A stretch of 64,000 nucleotides of DNA from Pseudoips prasinana (GCA_951640165.1 OX621264.1:8251001-8315000), one strand, 5' to 3'. Shown: positions 22,901 to 37,900, counted from the stretch's first letter. The notes: generated by a model from the letters alone, not told the origin. Program-made: numbers and translations.

Positions 22901-25900
22901 TGCCCGCCATAGGGCTGTTTGAACTGTACCTAGGGGGACAACATCCGCAGTGATTGCCAGTACAGAAGTGTCAGCGCGAACCCTCGACCTCGTCGCGTTG
23001 TCGTGTCGGTGCGCCAGTCGGACGGTGAGTCGGATCCGACCGCGTATGAGAAGGAAACACCATGTATCATTCACGGCAGACTCCCACTGACATTCCTCGG
23101 AGCTATGAAATACAATCAATATTATAAAACAAATCTTATCGTAAATTATTTTCTACAATCCGTGTACCTAAATATCTATATGTACAGACGCCAGCACATC
23201 CAGCTACCCCAACTGACAGATTTCGCTAATAGAAAGTGAAACTAAATTTATTTTATAGATTTTCAACTTTATCACATAAGCGATAAAGTTGAAAATCTAT
23301 AAAATAAATTTGACAGATTGGGGTAGCTGGATGTGCTGGCGTCTGTACATATAAATAATAACTATATTACTACAAGCATGTTCTGACTATTTACAAGCGC
23401 TTTTTTAAAGTCTACCTGAATAAAAACCTTTTTAACACGCTTTTATTAGTTTCACCTGTATGTATGTATGTTTGTAACCGACCCCTTTGAGCTCGATTTT
23501 GTCCTACTTTGAACGATCAGATTTAATTCAAACTTTGCACACCTGTCAAAGATCGATGACAATGCAATAATCCGATCAAAATATCCGATTATCCTAATTA
23601 GATTCGCCAGGATTAAATAATTTCTTTCCGCATCCTTTGCATGCGAGTAAGAGAGACAGAGTTAGTGCGCGAACTACGCATGCGACAGTTCCAGACTTAC
23701 TCTTTCGGGCACTCAGTTCAGCACAACCTTTAAAGACTAATATGGTAGTTGCGATATATATATATATCAACTAATACTATATTTTAACTAATATTTTATT
23801 TTATCACATTAATGCTTGGGTATGGAATTTTGTAGTAATAATTTAGTAATAAATTAGAATAATAGTATTAATAGAAAAATTATAATAATATTAATAATAT
23901 TATTTTAATATTAATAAAATTATTAATAATATTATTAATAGAACTGTTGAGCGACGGATGTTGCCATTAATCCTGAGTTGGGCGTCGACCGTCCACAAGA
24001 TGCAAGGTTGTACAGTTGATCATGCAGTCATTTATTTGGGTCAGCGATTGTTTGCTGCTGGACAAGCTTATAGGACTACTCGCAAGTGACAGCACGTACT
24101 GTCAACGGTTACTCCATGTCATGCGCGCGTATATTATTATTATGCGCGCATTACATCTTGGGGAACGATCCGTATACAAGTGTGAGTAGTAGCGTGCAGC
24201 TCTTTCAAGCCCATGGATGCAACTTGAATTCTATACGACAGCGAAAAATCCGCCCCCGCACACACGCTATTGTATTCTATTATCTCGAAGCATCTACATT
24301 CAGGCGTTGCTCCTATTTATATGAGACACCCAATCCAACATAAGGTGAGAAACGTGGCGATGGATGAATGGCAGAGGGTGTTAAAAAATGTCATGTCGCT
24401 AGCGTCAACCTCAGGGCACGAGGCACACCCTGTTGTATAAGTGCCTTACCCTTCTACAGGACCTCTGGGGGGTGGACCGTTTATTTGTCCTTTACTCGTG
24501 GGAATATTATGGAGAAAAAACAACAACAAATCAAAACACAAAAAAGAAAAAACAACAACAAACCAAAACACAAAAAAGAAGGATATTGGAGAAAAGAAGA
24601 CAACTGTCAATGAAAAGAACATCAAAACTATCAAGCGAAGAATTAGAAGAGAGAAAGAAGAAAAGAAAGCTTTATATGAAAAGTTATAGAGCCAAACAGT
24701 CAGAGAAAGCCAGAGAAGCTCGTTTGCAGCAAGTGCGTCAGCATACAGCTGAAATTCGAGCCACAGAGGCAGAACACGTCAGAGAAGTTCGTTTGCAGAA
24801 ACTGCGTCAACATGCAGCTGAAATTCGAACCACAGAGCCAGAACACGTTAGAGAAGTTCGTTTGCAGCAACTGCGTCAACATGCAGCTGAAACTCGAAGC
24901 ACAGAGCCAGAACACGTTAGAGAAGCTCGTTTGCAGCAAGTGCGTCAACGAAACGCCGACTCCAGAAGACTAAGTAGATCCAGCGTAACAGGCTTTATGC
25001 AGGCAATTAACACGTTCTGTGATATGTATCAACAGATACATCTAACGAGTTCTCGATTGAGAAAGAGTTAAGGATATATCCAACGAATGACCAAGTTGCT
25101 AGACACAACGAGAAGGTTCTCCAGAGTTTTGAGGATAAAGGGACGGCTATTTATACAATAAAAGCACAAGATCAACTCATTGATGCCACACGAAATTTAG
25201 GTAATAAGGATTTACATTCTGTGGTACCTAATGATATCAATAAAACAGGAGGTCTTCCTAAAGTATTGAAAATATTCGTAGGTTCGAAAGTGATGCTAAG
25301 ATCGAACATTGACGTGTCAAAAGGTTTAGTAAATGGTAACATGGGTTTTATTACCATTTGGCCAAATTTTCGCAGGGGCCAAGTATATGCTGAAGATATT
25401 CCGTCCGTTCGTATCGATTTTGGTTCGGACGGAGTACACGTAATTAAACCAATGTCGATACAGTTCCCAGCAAAATATAGCTATGGAACTGTTGAGCGAC
25501 GGATGTTGCCATTAATCATGAGTTGGGCGTCGACAGTCCACAAGATGAAAGGTTGTAAAGTTGATCATGCAGTCATTTATTTGGGTCCGCGATTGTTTGC
25601 TGCTGGACAAGCTTATGTGGCACTTAGTCGTGGAAGATCCTTGGACGGTATACGAATTGAAGAACTTGATTGTTCAAAATTAACAGGAAGAACTCCATGT
25701 AACAGTGAAGCATTGAATGAAATGATTCGATTACGAGATAAACCATAAAATCTGTTGGCGGCACTGAGAATGAGGATGAGTGTGAACGTTCACTCACCCT
25801 CATTCTCAGTGCCGCCAACAGATTCGCTCCTATGATTATAATATCATGTAGAGTGGTTACGGATTGAAAATTCCATACCCAAGCATTAATGTGACTGACT

Positions 25901-28900
25901 ATATATGTAAATAAGGTTACACCTCTGTGTCTCACTGTTTATATTGGCATCATAGAAATATTTGAATATGTGTTCTTAACCAAGATATAATCAGAACACA
26001 TTTGTACATATTAAGGGCGGTTGATAGTTAGCAAATCGAACTAAATAATTTATAGTTTAAAAAATTTAACTAAAAAATGAAAAATAAATAATAGTTTAAA
26101 AAAAATAAAAAAACACGCTTTTATAGAAAATCAAACTAAAAAATAGAAAATAAAATATAATAAATTCGGATTAAGAATAGTGTAAATAAGAAATAAACGT
26201 ACATTGTTGTAAAAAAGCGTGGGGTGCATCTGAAGTGCTTTTTATGATATCATCAAAGCGATGATCCTTCTACTCATCTGTCAATAAATGTTTATAACTA
26301 TTGACACTATGCACCCCACGCTTTTTGACAACAATGTACATTTATTTCTTATTTACACTATTCTTAATCCGAATTTATTATATTTTATTTTCTATTTTTT
26401 AGTTTGATTTTCTATAAAAGCGTGTTTTTTTATTTTTTTTAAACTATTATTTATTTTTTTTATTTAATTTTAAAGTTAAAAAAATAAATTTTGTATGGAA
26501 TGGATTTTCATGTATGAATGTGTGCGCACGCGAGCGTGCGTGTGTGTTTGTGCGTGGGTGCGTGTGTCCGTGTGTGTGTGTGTGTGTGTATAGGTGAACG
26601 CGCGTGTGCGTGTTCTTTAATATACCATATTATAAAAACACACCATTCTATGTGTGTGCGTGTGTGCGTCTATGTGCGTTGTGTGTGTGTTCAAATAGTA
26701 AATTATAAAGTGGAAATCGATTGTATGTTCTTAAAACTAAACATGAATTGATAACTGAAACACAAGTAGAGTAATTTAAAAATTATATAACAAAACTCAC
26801 CCCATAAACTGCAGTGCGTCTATCTGAGGGACAACGTTAACCCCCGCTTCGCTTTCAGTGAGCGTCTTCGTACTGGACGTCACCTCCGTTTGCCGATCCA
26901 TCATCGACGAACATTGCGACTCCACACTTTGAATAGACCTAAAATTTTTACTACTCGTAAAAGAACTTATGGCGTCCAAACTTTGACAATCTTGTATATC
27001 TATAACTGCAGTAGGATCGCTTAATTCATACGTTTTTAACACGTCATCCACTTCTGTATTTAAAATATCTTGTTTGTCAATTTTAAATCGGTAGTCTGTC
27101 AATAATCGTTGGATGGTAATGTCGGTTTGAGGTCTTTCCTGCGCTTCATCTCTTTTAATAGGCGATTTATGTTTGTCTTTTACTTTGGTCGTATCTTTAT
27201 TGACTTCAGTATCTTTTTCAGGAGACGCCTTTCTTTTCTCTGGTGATATACGAATGGATGTTCTATGTATATTTGGACTATTAGACATTTTTTGAAGTTT
27301 AATACTAGGCTTTGGTGTAATTTCTACGTTTGAAGAGCTTGGGATGTTTTTGTGTGCAGGACTGTAGATTCGTTTTTTTCCTTTACTGGTATTTGCTTCA
27401 TTTATATCTTCATTTGAGGTGAATTCGGATTTTAAGTCGTCTGTTGATGCTTCTTGTTCATTAATACTGTATACGGCTCTTGAAGGAGATTTGCGTGTAA
27501 TATCTGCTTGTTTACCAGTTTTCTGGCCGTCCTGGGGTATCCTACCGACTGCGACAGGCTCTTCAACAAGAGTTAGGGATGAGCTAGCTTCTAGTAATTC
27601 CTTATTACCTTTCATCACTATTACAGTATTAACTTCAGTGTCATGCATATCTACTTTGACATCTATTGATTGATCTATAGAAGGAACTTTTGATATGTTT
27701 GATTCAAGACTTTGCGCGTCGGTCGGTATATTCCGCGACATGTCTCCGTGCATTTGATTAGGTATAGTGTATACGTTGTATTGGGTTGATATTTTTTCAT
27801 CTGTGTCGTTATCGAATATATCTTCTTTAGAATCTGGATTAACATGATTACTGGTTGTTGAATCTGAATTAACATGTTTACTAGTTGTTGAATCTGAATT
27901 AACATGATTACTAGTTGTTGAATCTGAATTAGATGTTACTTCAGTTTTGATAGGATTGTATTTGTGTGCGTTGCTGTAGTCCATGGGACCTATTAAGATA
28001 TTGTTTAAAGGATTTTGATGATCAAATACTAATACATCACGGGGCTCGGATGGTGGTTGTTGTTCTTCGAGAGCTGAAAGTGTTTCAGAAGCAAAAGTAG
28101 GACTTCTAATATTTGTTGATCTTCTATTGTGGGTATATGACGGTGATAGTTTGACAGAAGTTTTATTAAGATCATGAGTTAATTCATCATTATTATAATC
28201 AGCTCGGATATCAATTTGACTGGAAGGTATTAAATTTGCTTGTAACGCTGTACTACATGTGGACGGTCTTTTTATATCTTTTCCTATCCTTCTAGCATCG
28301 AATGGTAAAACATCAGGTGCAGGCTTAGTCAAATCCAACATTAACTCTTTAATTCCATCCGAAACATCTTTCAAATAAGTTGGTATAACTTTTGCTTTAT
28401 TTTCGGTCATGTATGAAGTTTCTCCGAACACAGTTTTCTTTAATGGAGACATTTTAACATCTGATTTTAAACTTGTGTCTGATGCAGAATCATCATCAAA
28501 CTGTAATGTTTTGACGACTTCATTGCTCATGCGCGTGGATTTCTTTGAAGTATTAAAATCTGAAGAACTGTCTTCATCTTTAGTTTCTTCGACAGTTATA
28601 TCGTCAGTATCATCTAATAAGACTCTTGATTTTTGTAAAACAGCTTGAGCCATAGATATATTGGATAATAAATCTTCTCTAGTCATTACAATTGACAGTC
28701 TTTGAGGAGCAAAACTCAACCTTTTAGTATGAACTGTACTTTTTTTTTCTATTGGTAATGATTTTTTACTTTCAGCAGGCGATGGTTCATCGTCCTCGCA
28801 CTTAGTTTTGTCAGTAAACTTTGTTATCATCTCAAGCAGCTCCTTGGTATCGTTGGCACCTTTGAAACTCTTATTTGTATTGTTAAAACGAGACTTATTA

Positions 28901-31900
28901 CTTTTTTCTCCATCTATATCACTTACGGATTTTTCATGTTTACCTGGACTTCTTTCTTCATTGCCAGTAAGTTCAATAATTTTGTTTTGTAAATCGTTCA
29001 CTACTACTAGTTCTTCTTTGTTTTGTAATGGTAATGGTGATTTATTCTTTTTATTTTCAGGGGATTTTGTTGATATTTTCGGTGAATATGACTTTCTTGG
29101 TGACTTTGCTTGGACTTTCGGACTATACTTTTGCTCCTTCTCTTTTTGCTTGTCATCTTTTTTATTCTTGGATTCTTTATCTTTTGTCTGATCCCAAAAT
29201 ACCAAAGACTTTTTCTTAGGTTTGTTATCCTTACTTGCAATACTTTTGTTTTGTTTTTCAATTTCTGCATCAGAGTCGCGTGTAATATAAAACATACTTT
29301 CGTTAGAAGCGACCTGATTTTCTTGTTTTTCGGATACAAATGATTCAATTTCTACCATTAGATTTTTGTCTACTGTATGAACGTCTAAAGAACCAATCGA
29401 AGTATCTTTAAGTTTACTCTTCTCATCTTGACTACAAATATCAAATGAACCAGTTGACATATCAAGAAGATTATTAGGTATGTCTTCTTGCGACTTGATG
29501 CAGTTTGAATTTTTTAATTCTGCACTACAGTTTGACTTGATTTCAGTTTGTTCGGATTTTGTATCAACATCCATGAGATCTGATGGTAAACTGATATTTG
29601 AGCTATGTTTAACTATCTCTTTAATAGATGTTTCCTCCATATTAATTCCGTCAAAATTGGTGTGAAAACTATCACTTACTTTCTTTTCTGTTCTGTGTTT
29701 ACTGTCGTTAATAATACCAATTGGTTCGTTTAGTTCTTGTAACCCACATTTATCGGTTGTGTTTAATGTTAAATTCATATGAGCTTGATATACAAACATA
29801 TCAGGTTTACCACCTTCTGTAATAGCTCTTTGATCCGAAGAACCATCACATATCCTCTCGTGCTTTTCTATTAAATTTGCAGCAACCGTATTAATAATTG
29901 ATTTAACTTGAATATTATGTTGTTCAGTATCTATTAGACTCTTATCTTTAGGAGCATCTTCGGTGATGGACATATCAAAATCAGGCTCTTTGTGCAAATT
30001 AGTTTTATCTTGAATCACTTCCATAGAGACGTCAGCTTCGTTTATATCGATACATATAATTGGTTTTTCAACCTCTTCTACATTTTCTATTTCTCTTATT
30101 TCTGTGATATGTTGGTCAGTATTCGATTCCATGTTCTCTAGTAAAAAGACATTGATAGGATTTGGAATTTTTGAGAAGTTTATTTTATCTTTTTTCAATA
30201 TTGTACTGTTACTTCCATCATTTTCTTGGATTATATCATTGGTAGACTCCGGTAAAACAGGGGTAACCGAGATATTATTAACATTTTCATAAACAAAAGA
30301 TTTTCTATTGGATAAACTGCTATTAAGTATGTTATTAGGCAAAGACTGTGTATTAGACATCCGAATTTGGCTCCTGTTAAATAGTGATTTATTTTGTGAT
30401 ATAGAAATGTCGCTGCGAATATCTTTGTGAGTTTCGTCGTATTCAACTTTTTGAGTAAACATAATATCAGTAGTCAAAGCTTCTTCAGTCGTTGTTATAC
30501 TTTCTGCAGTCTCTTCAACGACAGTTTGTCTTTTTTCTTGTGATTGTCTGTGAGGTAATGTGTTTGATGGCGTGGATTGAGTGATAGAAGTATCTACTAT
30601 TATTTGAGGTTTTGGGGATTGTTGTTCGTATATAATATTCGATTGTAGTGCCTGCTTTGCTGAAGTGCTCGCCTGATTTTCGTTGGAAGCTCTTGTTTCA
30701 TATTGTTCATGTGTTTTATTTAGGGGCATAGTTTGAGTGACTGAAACATTATCTTGTTTTTCGTCGAAAACTATAGATTTACGCTTATCTTGTTCTATCT
30801 TAGACATTACAATGTTGGCTAGTATAGCTTGCGTGACAGAGATATTGCTATCTATTTCTTGGAAAATTATTGTTTTACGATTTTCTAAGGCTTTTAGTGG
30901 TATAATGTTGCATGGTATAGCTTGCGTGACTGAGATATCGCCATTATTTTCTTCAAAAACGATTGTTCTTTGTTTTTCGGAGGTTTTTTGTCGTATAATG
31001 TTTGATGGAATACCATGCGTGCCAGATATTAAATCATAATTTTCCTCAGAAACCTGTATAGTTCCAGGTTTTTCGGCAAATGTTGGTGGTATAATATTAG
31101 ATGGTATAGCCTGTGTAACAGAAATATTTCCATTATCTTCTTCAAAAACTATTGTCTTACGTTTGTCGGAGGTTTCCTGTGGTATAATTTTAGATGGTAC
31201 AGCTTGCGTGACAGAGATATCGCCATCGAATTCCTCATAAACTATTGTTCTACGCTTATCTGAGTCTTTTTGCGGTATAATGTTAGATGGTATAGCTTGT
31301 GTGACAGAAATATTTACATTATCTTCTTCAAAAACTATAGTCTTACGTTTGTCGGAGGTTTCCTGTGGTATAATTTTAGATGGTAAAGCTTGCGTGACAG
31401 AGATATCTCCATCGAATTCCTCGTAAACTATTGTTCTACGCTTATCTGAGTCTTTTTGAGGTATAATGTTAGATGGTACAGCTTGTGTGACAGAAATATT
31501 GCCATTATCTTCTTCAAAAACTATGGTCTTACGTTTGTCGGAGGTTTCCTGTGGTATAATTTTAGATGGTACAGCTTGCGTGACAGAGACATCTCCATCG
31601 AATTCCTCATAAACTATTGTTCTACGCGTCTCAGAGGAACTTTGTGGTATAATGTTAGATGGTATAGCTTGTGTGACAGAAATATTGCCATTATCTTCTT
31701 CAAAAACTATAGTCTTACGTTTGTCGGAGGTTTCCTGTGGTATAATTTTAGATGGTACAGCTTGCGTAACAGAGATATCGCCATCGAATTCCTCATAAAC
31801 TATAGTTCTACGCTTATCTGAACCTTTTTGAGGTATAATGTTAGATGGTATAGCTTGTGTGACAGAAATATTGCCATTATCTTCATCGAATACTATAGTC

Positions 31901-34900
31901 TTACGTTTTTCGGAGGCTTTTTGTTGTATAATGTTAGAGGGAATACCTTGCGTGACAGAGATATCACCATCGATTTCCTCAAAAACTATTGTTCTACGCT
32001 TTTCGGAGGATGTTTTTGCTATAATGTTAGATGGTATAGCTTGTGTAACTGAGATATTGCCATCGCTTTCTTCGAATACTATAGTTTTACGTTTTTCGGA
32101 ACTTTTTTGTGGTAAGTTCGATGGTACAACTTGCGTGATAGATATATTGCCATCGTCATTTTCAAAAACTATGGTTTTTCGTTTATCGGGGACACTCTGG
32201 GGTAAGATAATATTTGATGGTATACAACGACTAATCGAAATGTTACCCTGGACTTCATCAAAAACTATGGTTTTTAGGTTTTCGGGAGCATTTGATGGTA
32301 TTTTTATGTTCGATGATATACCAGATGTAACTGAAACGTTGCTGCTATCATCATCGAAGACTATGGTTTTTAGTTTTTCTGAGTCATGGCAAGTAATAAC
32401 GTTTTCAGGCATGTTCTTCGACGACATTGGTCCAATATGGCTGTCATTGTCGTTTTCACAGAAAACTATCGTTTTTAAAATGTCATGGCTTTGGGGTATA
32501 ATATTTAATGGAAGAGCTTGTGTCATAGAAATATTTCCCTGGTTTTCATAAAACACTGTACTTTTTCGTTCTTTTGGGTCTGTCTGGACATAATCCTTTT
32601 CATTGTCAAAGACTGCTGTTTTTCTGATAGCAATATCTACATTCTTATTAACCATAATTTTACCGGGTAACGCTTGAGTAACAGAAATATTACCCATTTC
32701 ATCTTCATAAAGCACCGTTTTGCGTCTAGGATTACTTGGATAGTTACCAATAATTTCACCGGGTAATGATTGCGTTACAGATATATTACCAAACCCATCA
32801 TCAAACACTTTAGTTCTACTTTTTTCGTTTTCTTGCTCAGCAACAATATTAGTCGGCAATGCTTGTGTAAAGGAAATATTTCCTGTCTGTATTGTCTTTC
32901 TTTTAGGAACGACCTCTACTCTATTCACAGATATTGGATTCATATCCATGAGGCTAGGGAATCCTGAACTATTACTTTTAGAATTGAGCATGTCCTCAGC
33001 AAAGTTAGGCAAATCGTCATTTACATTAAGGACTATAGTCTTTCTTTGTGGTTTTTCAGATTCTGTTTTGCCTAATAAAGTTTGTCTGCAGTTTTTTTTA
33101 GTTTCTTGTTCAGCACTTTCAGTTTGTATAGTTAATCTCTTTCCATCAAAAACTAATACCCGATCCAGTTCATCATTGATAGCGAAATTAATGTTTTCGC
33201 AGGGAGTTACATATGGATTTATAGCAATATTTTCTTTATCAGCCGCCCAATCTTTGTTCAAACCTACCTTCTTGTCAATAGAAGTACTTTTAGATACATC
33301 CTGCACTTTTGGACTGTGGACAGAGTCTGTAATAGACATATCAGATTCTTCGATTGGGATTGCAACATGTGTGGCGTTTAGATCGATCTCTATATACTCT
33401 GACATACTCTGCCGTTTGCTGAAAGGTCCATGGCAGGCTACATTGTTAGTTCCACGTTTCTCTAAATCTTTCTGTATTTCATCTAGATCATCTTTTTCGG
33501 TTGTTTGTAAGGCTGAGAAGTTAATATCGATTCGCCCTGACATTTCTCCAACATTAGGAACAGAGAAATCATTTCCGAAAAGTTTGCTTTGTTGGTCGGT
33601 GAACGCGGTGAGTTCGAACTTGTTTTGTGGTGCAGTGATTTTACCCTCAGTCGTACCCTCGAGGCAGGCGAGTTGTTCCGCGAAGTTGATATTATTCAAA
33701 GATCCGTTATTGGTACCAGGGTTAATACTATCAATTAGGTCTGCTACGTCTACTTCTTCGAACTGTTGCTCAAAAATTCGCTTGCCGAGATGTTCGACGG
33801 TTTGGCGGGAGGCGTGCGCTTCGGAGTCGTTGCCCGATGACTCGAGCGATTTGTTGTTTTCTTCATAAAAGTTTTTCCAAGTCGTTGTTGCTTCGTTGGT
33901 GACAAATTCTCTGAAATTTATATTAATTATTCGTAGCAATGCAATACCTATATGATACATAAGAAAACAATACTAAGAAAAAACATAAATCAAAGAGACT
34001 AAAATTATGGCTAATAAAGTCCTCCTAACCAAATTACGGCCACGGCAGCCAGTCTCAATGCAGACTAGCCAGAACCGCGGATCTTTCTTGGTAGATACAT
34101 ACCAAAACAGTTTTCAGCACGATCTGGGAATCAAACCAAAATCTCATTTACAGTTAGTTGGGCGCTCATTCCGTAAGTGATCGGTGAGATTAAGTAACTA
34201 CGTTCACGATCGAACCCGCGACACGAAGCGGCGAGGCGTCTGTCTTAGACGCTGTGCCACACGTGCATTCCTTATGATGTTAGCTATCGTGTCCTGCGAG
34301 GTTGTTGGTATTTTACAAATAAACCTGGTGCTCTACCGGCTAAGTCACCGAACATCGATTTCTTAAATGGCGTTCAAACAAATAAAGGTTAAAAATGACT
34401 TAATCAATCGTTAAATCGGCTTCCATGAGCACATGGGACGTCATTAATGGTCCGTAATCGATTGTCAACGTTGAAGCCGATTTAACGGTTAATTAAGTCA
34501 TTTTTAACCTTTATTTATTTGAACGCCATTTAAGAAATCGATGTTCATCGACTTAGCCGGTAGAGCCCCTGCATATGATAATACTCACGCTACACCAGTT
34601 CTCCTCGAAAAACTGACGCGTCTGCTTTTAGCGGTATCCGTGGGGGTGGCTACGTGGAAATCGATCTCGGAGAATGGGGTGCGCGCTGGACGTTGGCTCT
34701 TCAGTATTGAAGATCTCCGCTTACGTCTGTGGGAACAATATACCTATATGTTAATGCATAGCGCCATCTATCGCCATAAGTATTAAATTTATCCAGTAGA
34801 TGGCACTGTTTTAAACTATTCACGGGGAGAGTATTATTTTTTTGTGTTATCTGTGCAACACTTTTCTTTTTAATACTTTAAAAAGTTAAATAGTTGTCTA

Positions 34901-37900
34901 ATCTCGAAAACGTGGACAAAAGAATTCTTCCCGCGCATTATTGTCGGATCTGTTATGTAATTTTTTATATTTTTTAAAAAGAAAACGCCCGTTTAGGGTT
35001 AATTAATCCCTGTGTCGCGGGGTACTTAACAAACATTTTAGACGGACACAAATTACATCCAAACTCAACAACTATTTATGGGTCACACAAATAGTTGTCC
35101 GGCGCGGGACTCGAAACCGCGACACGAAGCGGCGAGGCGACTGTCTAAGCCGCTGCGCCACACGTGCAGTATGAATTCAATTTTTTTACACGAAATATAT
35201 AAATTATCTCAAAATCAACAAACAAGAGGAATCATTTCAAGCCAAAACTTTTCCCCCTGAACTCCTCACGCCATAAAATCTTATCAATATTTTATTACGC
35301 ACTCGTAGGTTCTGCACATTAAAACTCCGAGATATTTTCCACACACAATATCTATCGTCGTACAAAGAACGCCTGTTTAATAATTCTCCTACCCTATTTA
35401 TATTTTTATCAGTGACAACTATTTGAAAGTCTAATATCGATTATTAATAGTTTTAAGATGTAAAATTATTATAGAATTATTATAGTAATTAATAAAATGA
35501 TAATCACTAATCATAGAAATAATCACAGTGTAAAAATATTATTATAACATAGCAGCTACGTCATAACACTTATAACCGTTGCGCGGCTATTGAGTACTTG
35601 ATAACAATTTACTAAATAGGGTGCATGGTTATCAGGGGCCCCCCTGATAACCATGCACCCTATTTAGTAAATTGTTATCAAGTACTCAATAGCCGCGCAC
35701 TACCACTAAGTCATCGGTCATTGTGCTCGTGATCAGCGTTATAATAATAACAATAATATCCTGGGACATTATTTACACACAGCCATCTGATCCCAAAATA
35801 AGCAGAGCTTGTACTATGGAAACCAGATAACTGATATACTACATATAATACTTTTCTTTTGTAAATACATACTTATATTGATAATTACACCCAGACTCAG
35901 GACAAACAGACATGTTCATGCACACAAATATCTGTACTGGGTGGGAATTGAACCCACGACCTTCGGCGTGAAAAGCAAGCATTTGCCAACCAAGCCAACA
36001 GGCCCATCACATATGAACGTTAAAAAGCGGCCAAGTGCGAGTCGGACTCACCCATGAAGGGTTCCGTAGCAGCAAATATTAGAGTTGATTGAATGAAAGG
36101 TAAATTGCGTTTTACGATTTATGATGTATTAAAAAAATACTGATTAGATCACGTTCATATCAATTTTCGGTGGAAGTTTGTATGGTAATGTACATCATAT
36201 ATTTTTTTAGTTTTATCATTCTCTTATTTTAGAAGTTACAGGGGGAACACACCATTTACCACTTTGGAAGTGTCTCTCGCGGAAACTATTAAGATTAGAA
36301 AAAAATGATATTAGAAACCTCAATATCATTTTTGAAGAGCTATTCATAGATAATCTCAAAAATGGGAAATGATAAATTTAATCGTCCGGCGGGTCTCGAA
36401 CCTGCACCGTCTACCAATCCGGGGTAGGCACTCTGCGTTAAGCTACGAAGGATACACGCTGGCAGATCAAATTTAGGATTCCCTTGCTAACAAACTTTCG
36501 GAGGATGTAGGTATTATTTATCGATGTAGCTAAAATGTAATAATATTCATAGATACTCCACATGTATGGGTTTGATAAAAATAAATTTTGAGTCTTAGTT
36601 CTAAGTATGGGGAACCCAATTTTTTTTCTATTTTTGTATGAAAATCTTAATGCAGGTCACAGAGTACATCTATATACCAAGTTTCACTTTTTTATTTATA
36701 TATTATTTAACTGTATAGTTCTTATAGTTTCAGAAAAAGTGGCTGTGACATACAGATGGACAAACAATCAGACCTGACAAATACATAAGGGTTCCATTTT
36801 TTGCCATTAGGCTAGGGAACCCGTGACAAATGATTTAGTAACTTTTATACTAAATCATTTGTCACAAGGCAATCCCATCCTTGGAAAAGCAATAGTTTAA
36901 AAAACTTGCCAATTTACAGTCGGGACATTATTAGAATATGTATTTCAGGTCCTGGGTTCAAATCACGTGTAGGGCCAAAAAGGGATATTGAGATTTTTTC
37001 GTAAAAACAAATTTCTCAGTGTCAGCCCGAAGTCTGGATGTTGGCGGTATTACACCCCCGTGCCTCGGAGAGCAAGTATAGCCATCAGTCCTGTACCTGA
37101 CCTCTTTCCAGTCGTGTCGCTAGTTGTCTCATCAGATCATGAGAGTGATGGAATAGTTGCCCCTGTGTTTGCGTACACACTTGTGCATTATAATATGGTC
37201 TGCGCAGTTGGTTAGTGTCCTCCGTGGCCGAAATTCAGTTAGGAGGACATTATTATTATAAGTATGTATTGCCAAAAGAAAAGTAGTATTATGTAGTATA
37301 TCATATTTGCATTGTGTCATTGTTGCTACACTTTTCTTGGCTTCAATTGATATTCCATACCAAGGTAGCCTGGAAGAAATCGCAGTAGCTAAAAGGCCGC
37401 CCATTGTATTTTTACATCTATTTGTAAATTATGTGAATTTTTCTTGTGTACAATAAAGAGTATTCTACTTTACTTATATCAGTTACATGGATTCCATAGT
37501 AGATGCGCTGCTTAGTTTGGTATCAGATGGCCAAGTGTGAATAATGTCCCAGGATAATTTGGCTAAAAAATTTTTATCTGATGGTAAGCTATTTCTAAAT
37601 AATATGATAAGGGCACATTTAGGGAACTTATTATTAAACAAATTAAACAATATACTTGAATAAAATAAAAAGTATTATTTTTAAAAGCACAAGGGATCCT
37701 TTTCTTAGAACTTATCCACCCATAAATTTATAGAATTAAAAAATATTTCAAGGAAAAAAGGAATAAGGGTGACTTAACTAGAGCCCCATGAGTAATGGCA
37801 AACATTAAAATCACCCATACAAATGGTAGAGGGGGGGGCTGAGGAAATGAAACACAAAATATCAGGAATCAAATAGGAATGTGGATGTCCACATTCCGAC

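Noticed and set aside
22889..23119. Minus-strand 76-codon frame
   Set aside because: Lies over a SINE-D-like fragment and stem-loop; shadows on the other strand are as long.
24446..24948. Minus-strand frames opposite the Helitron ORF
   Set aside because: Phe/Cys-rich complements of the Lys/Gln/Arg-rich Helitron frame.
27419..33868. Long plus-strand frames (for example 31838-32551 and 32948-33868)
   Set aside because: Antisense shadows of the repetitive KNL1-like exon; their apparent repeats mirror the coding repeats.
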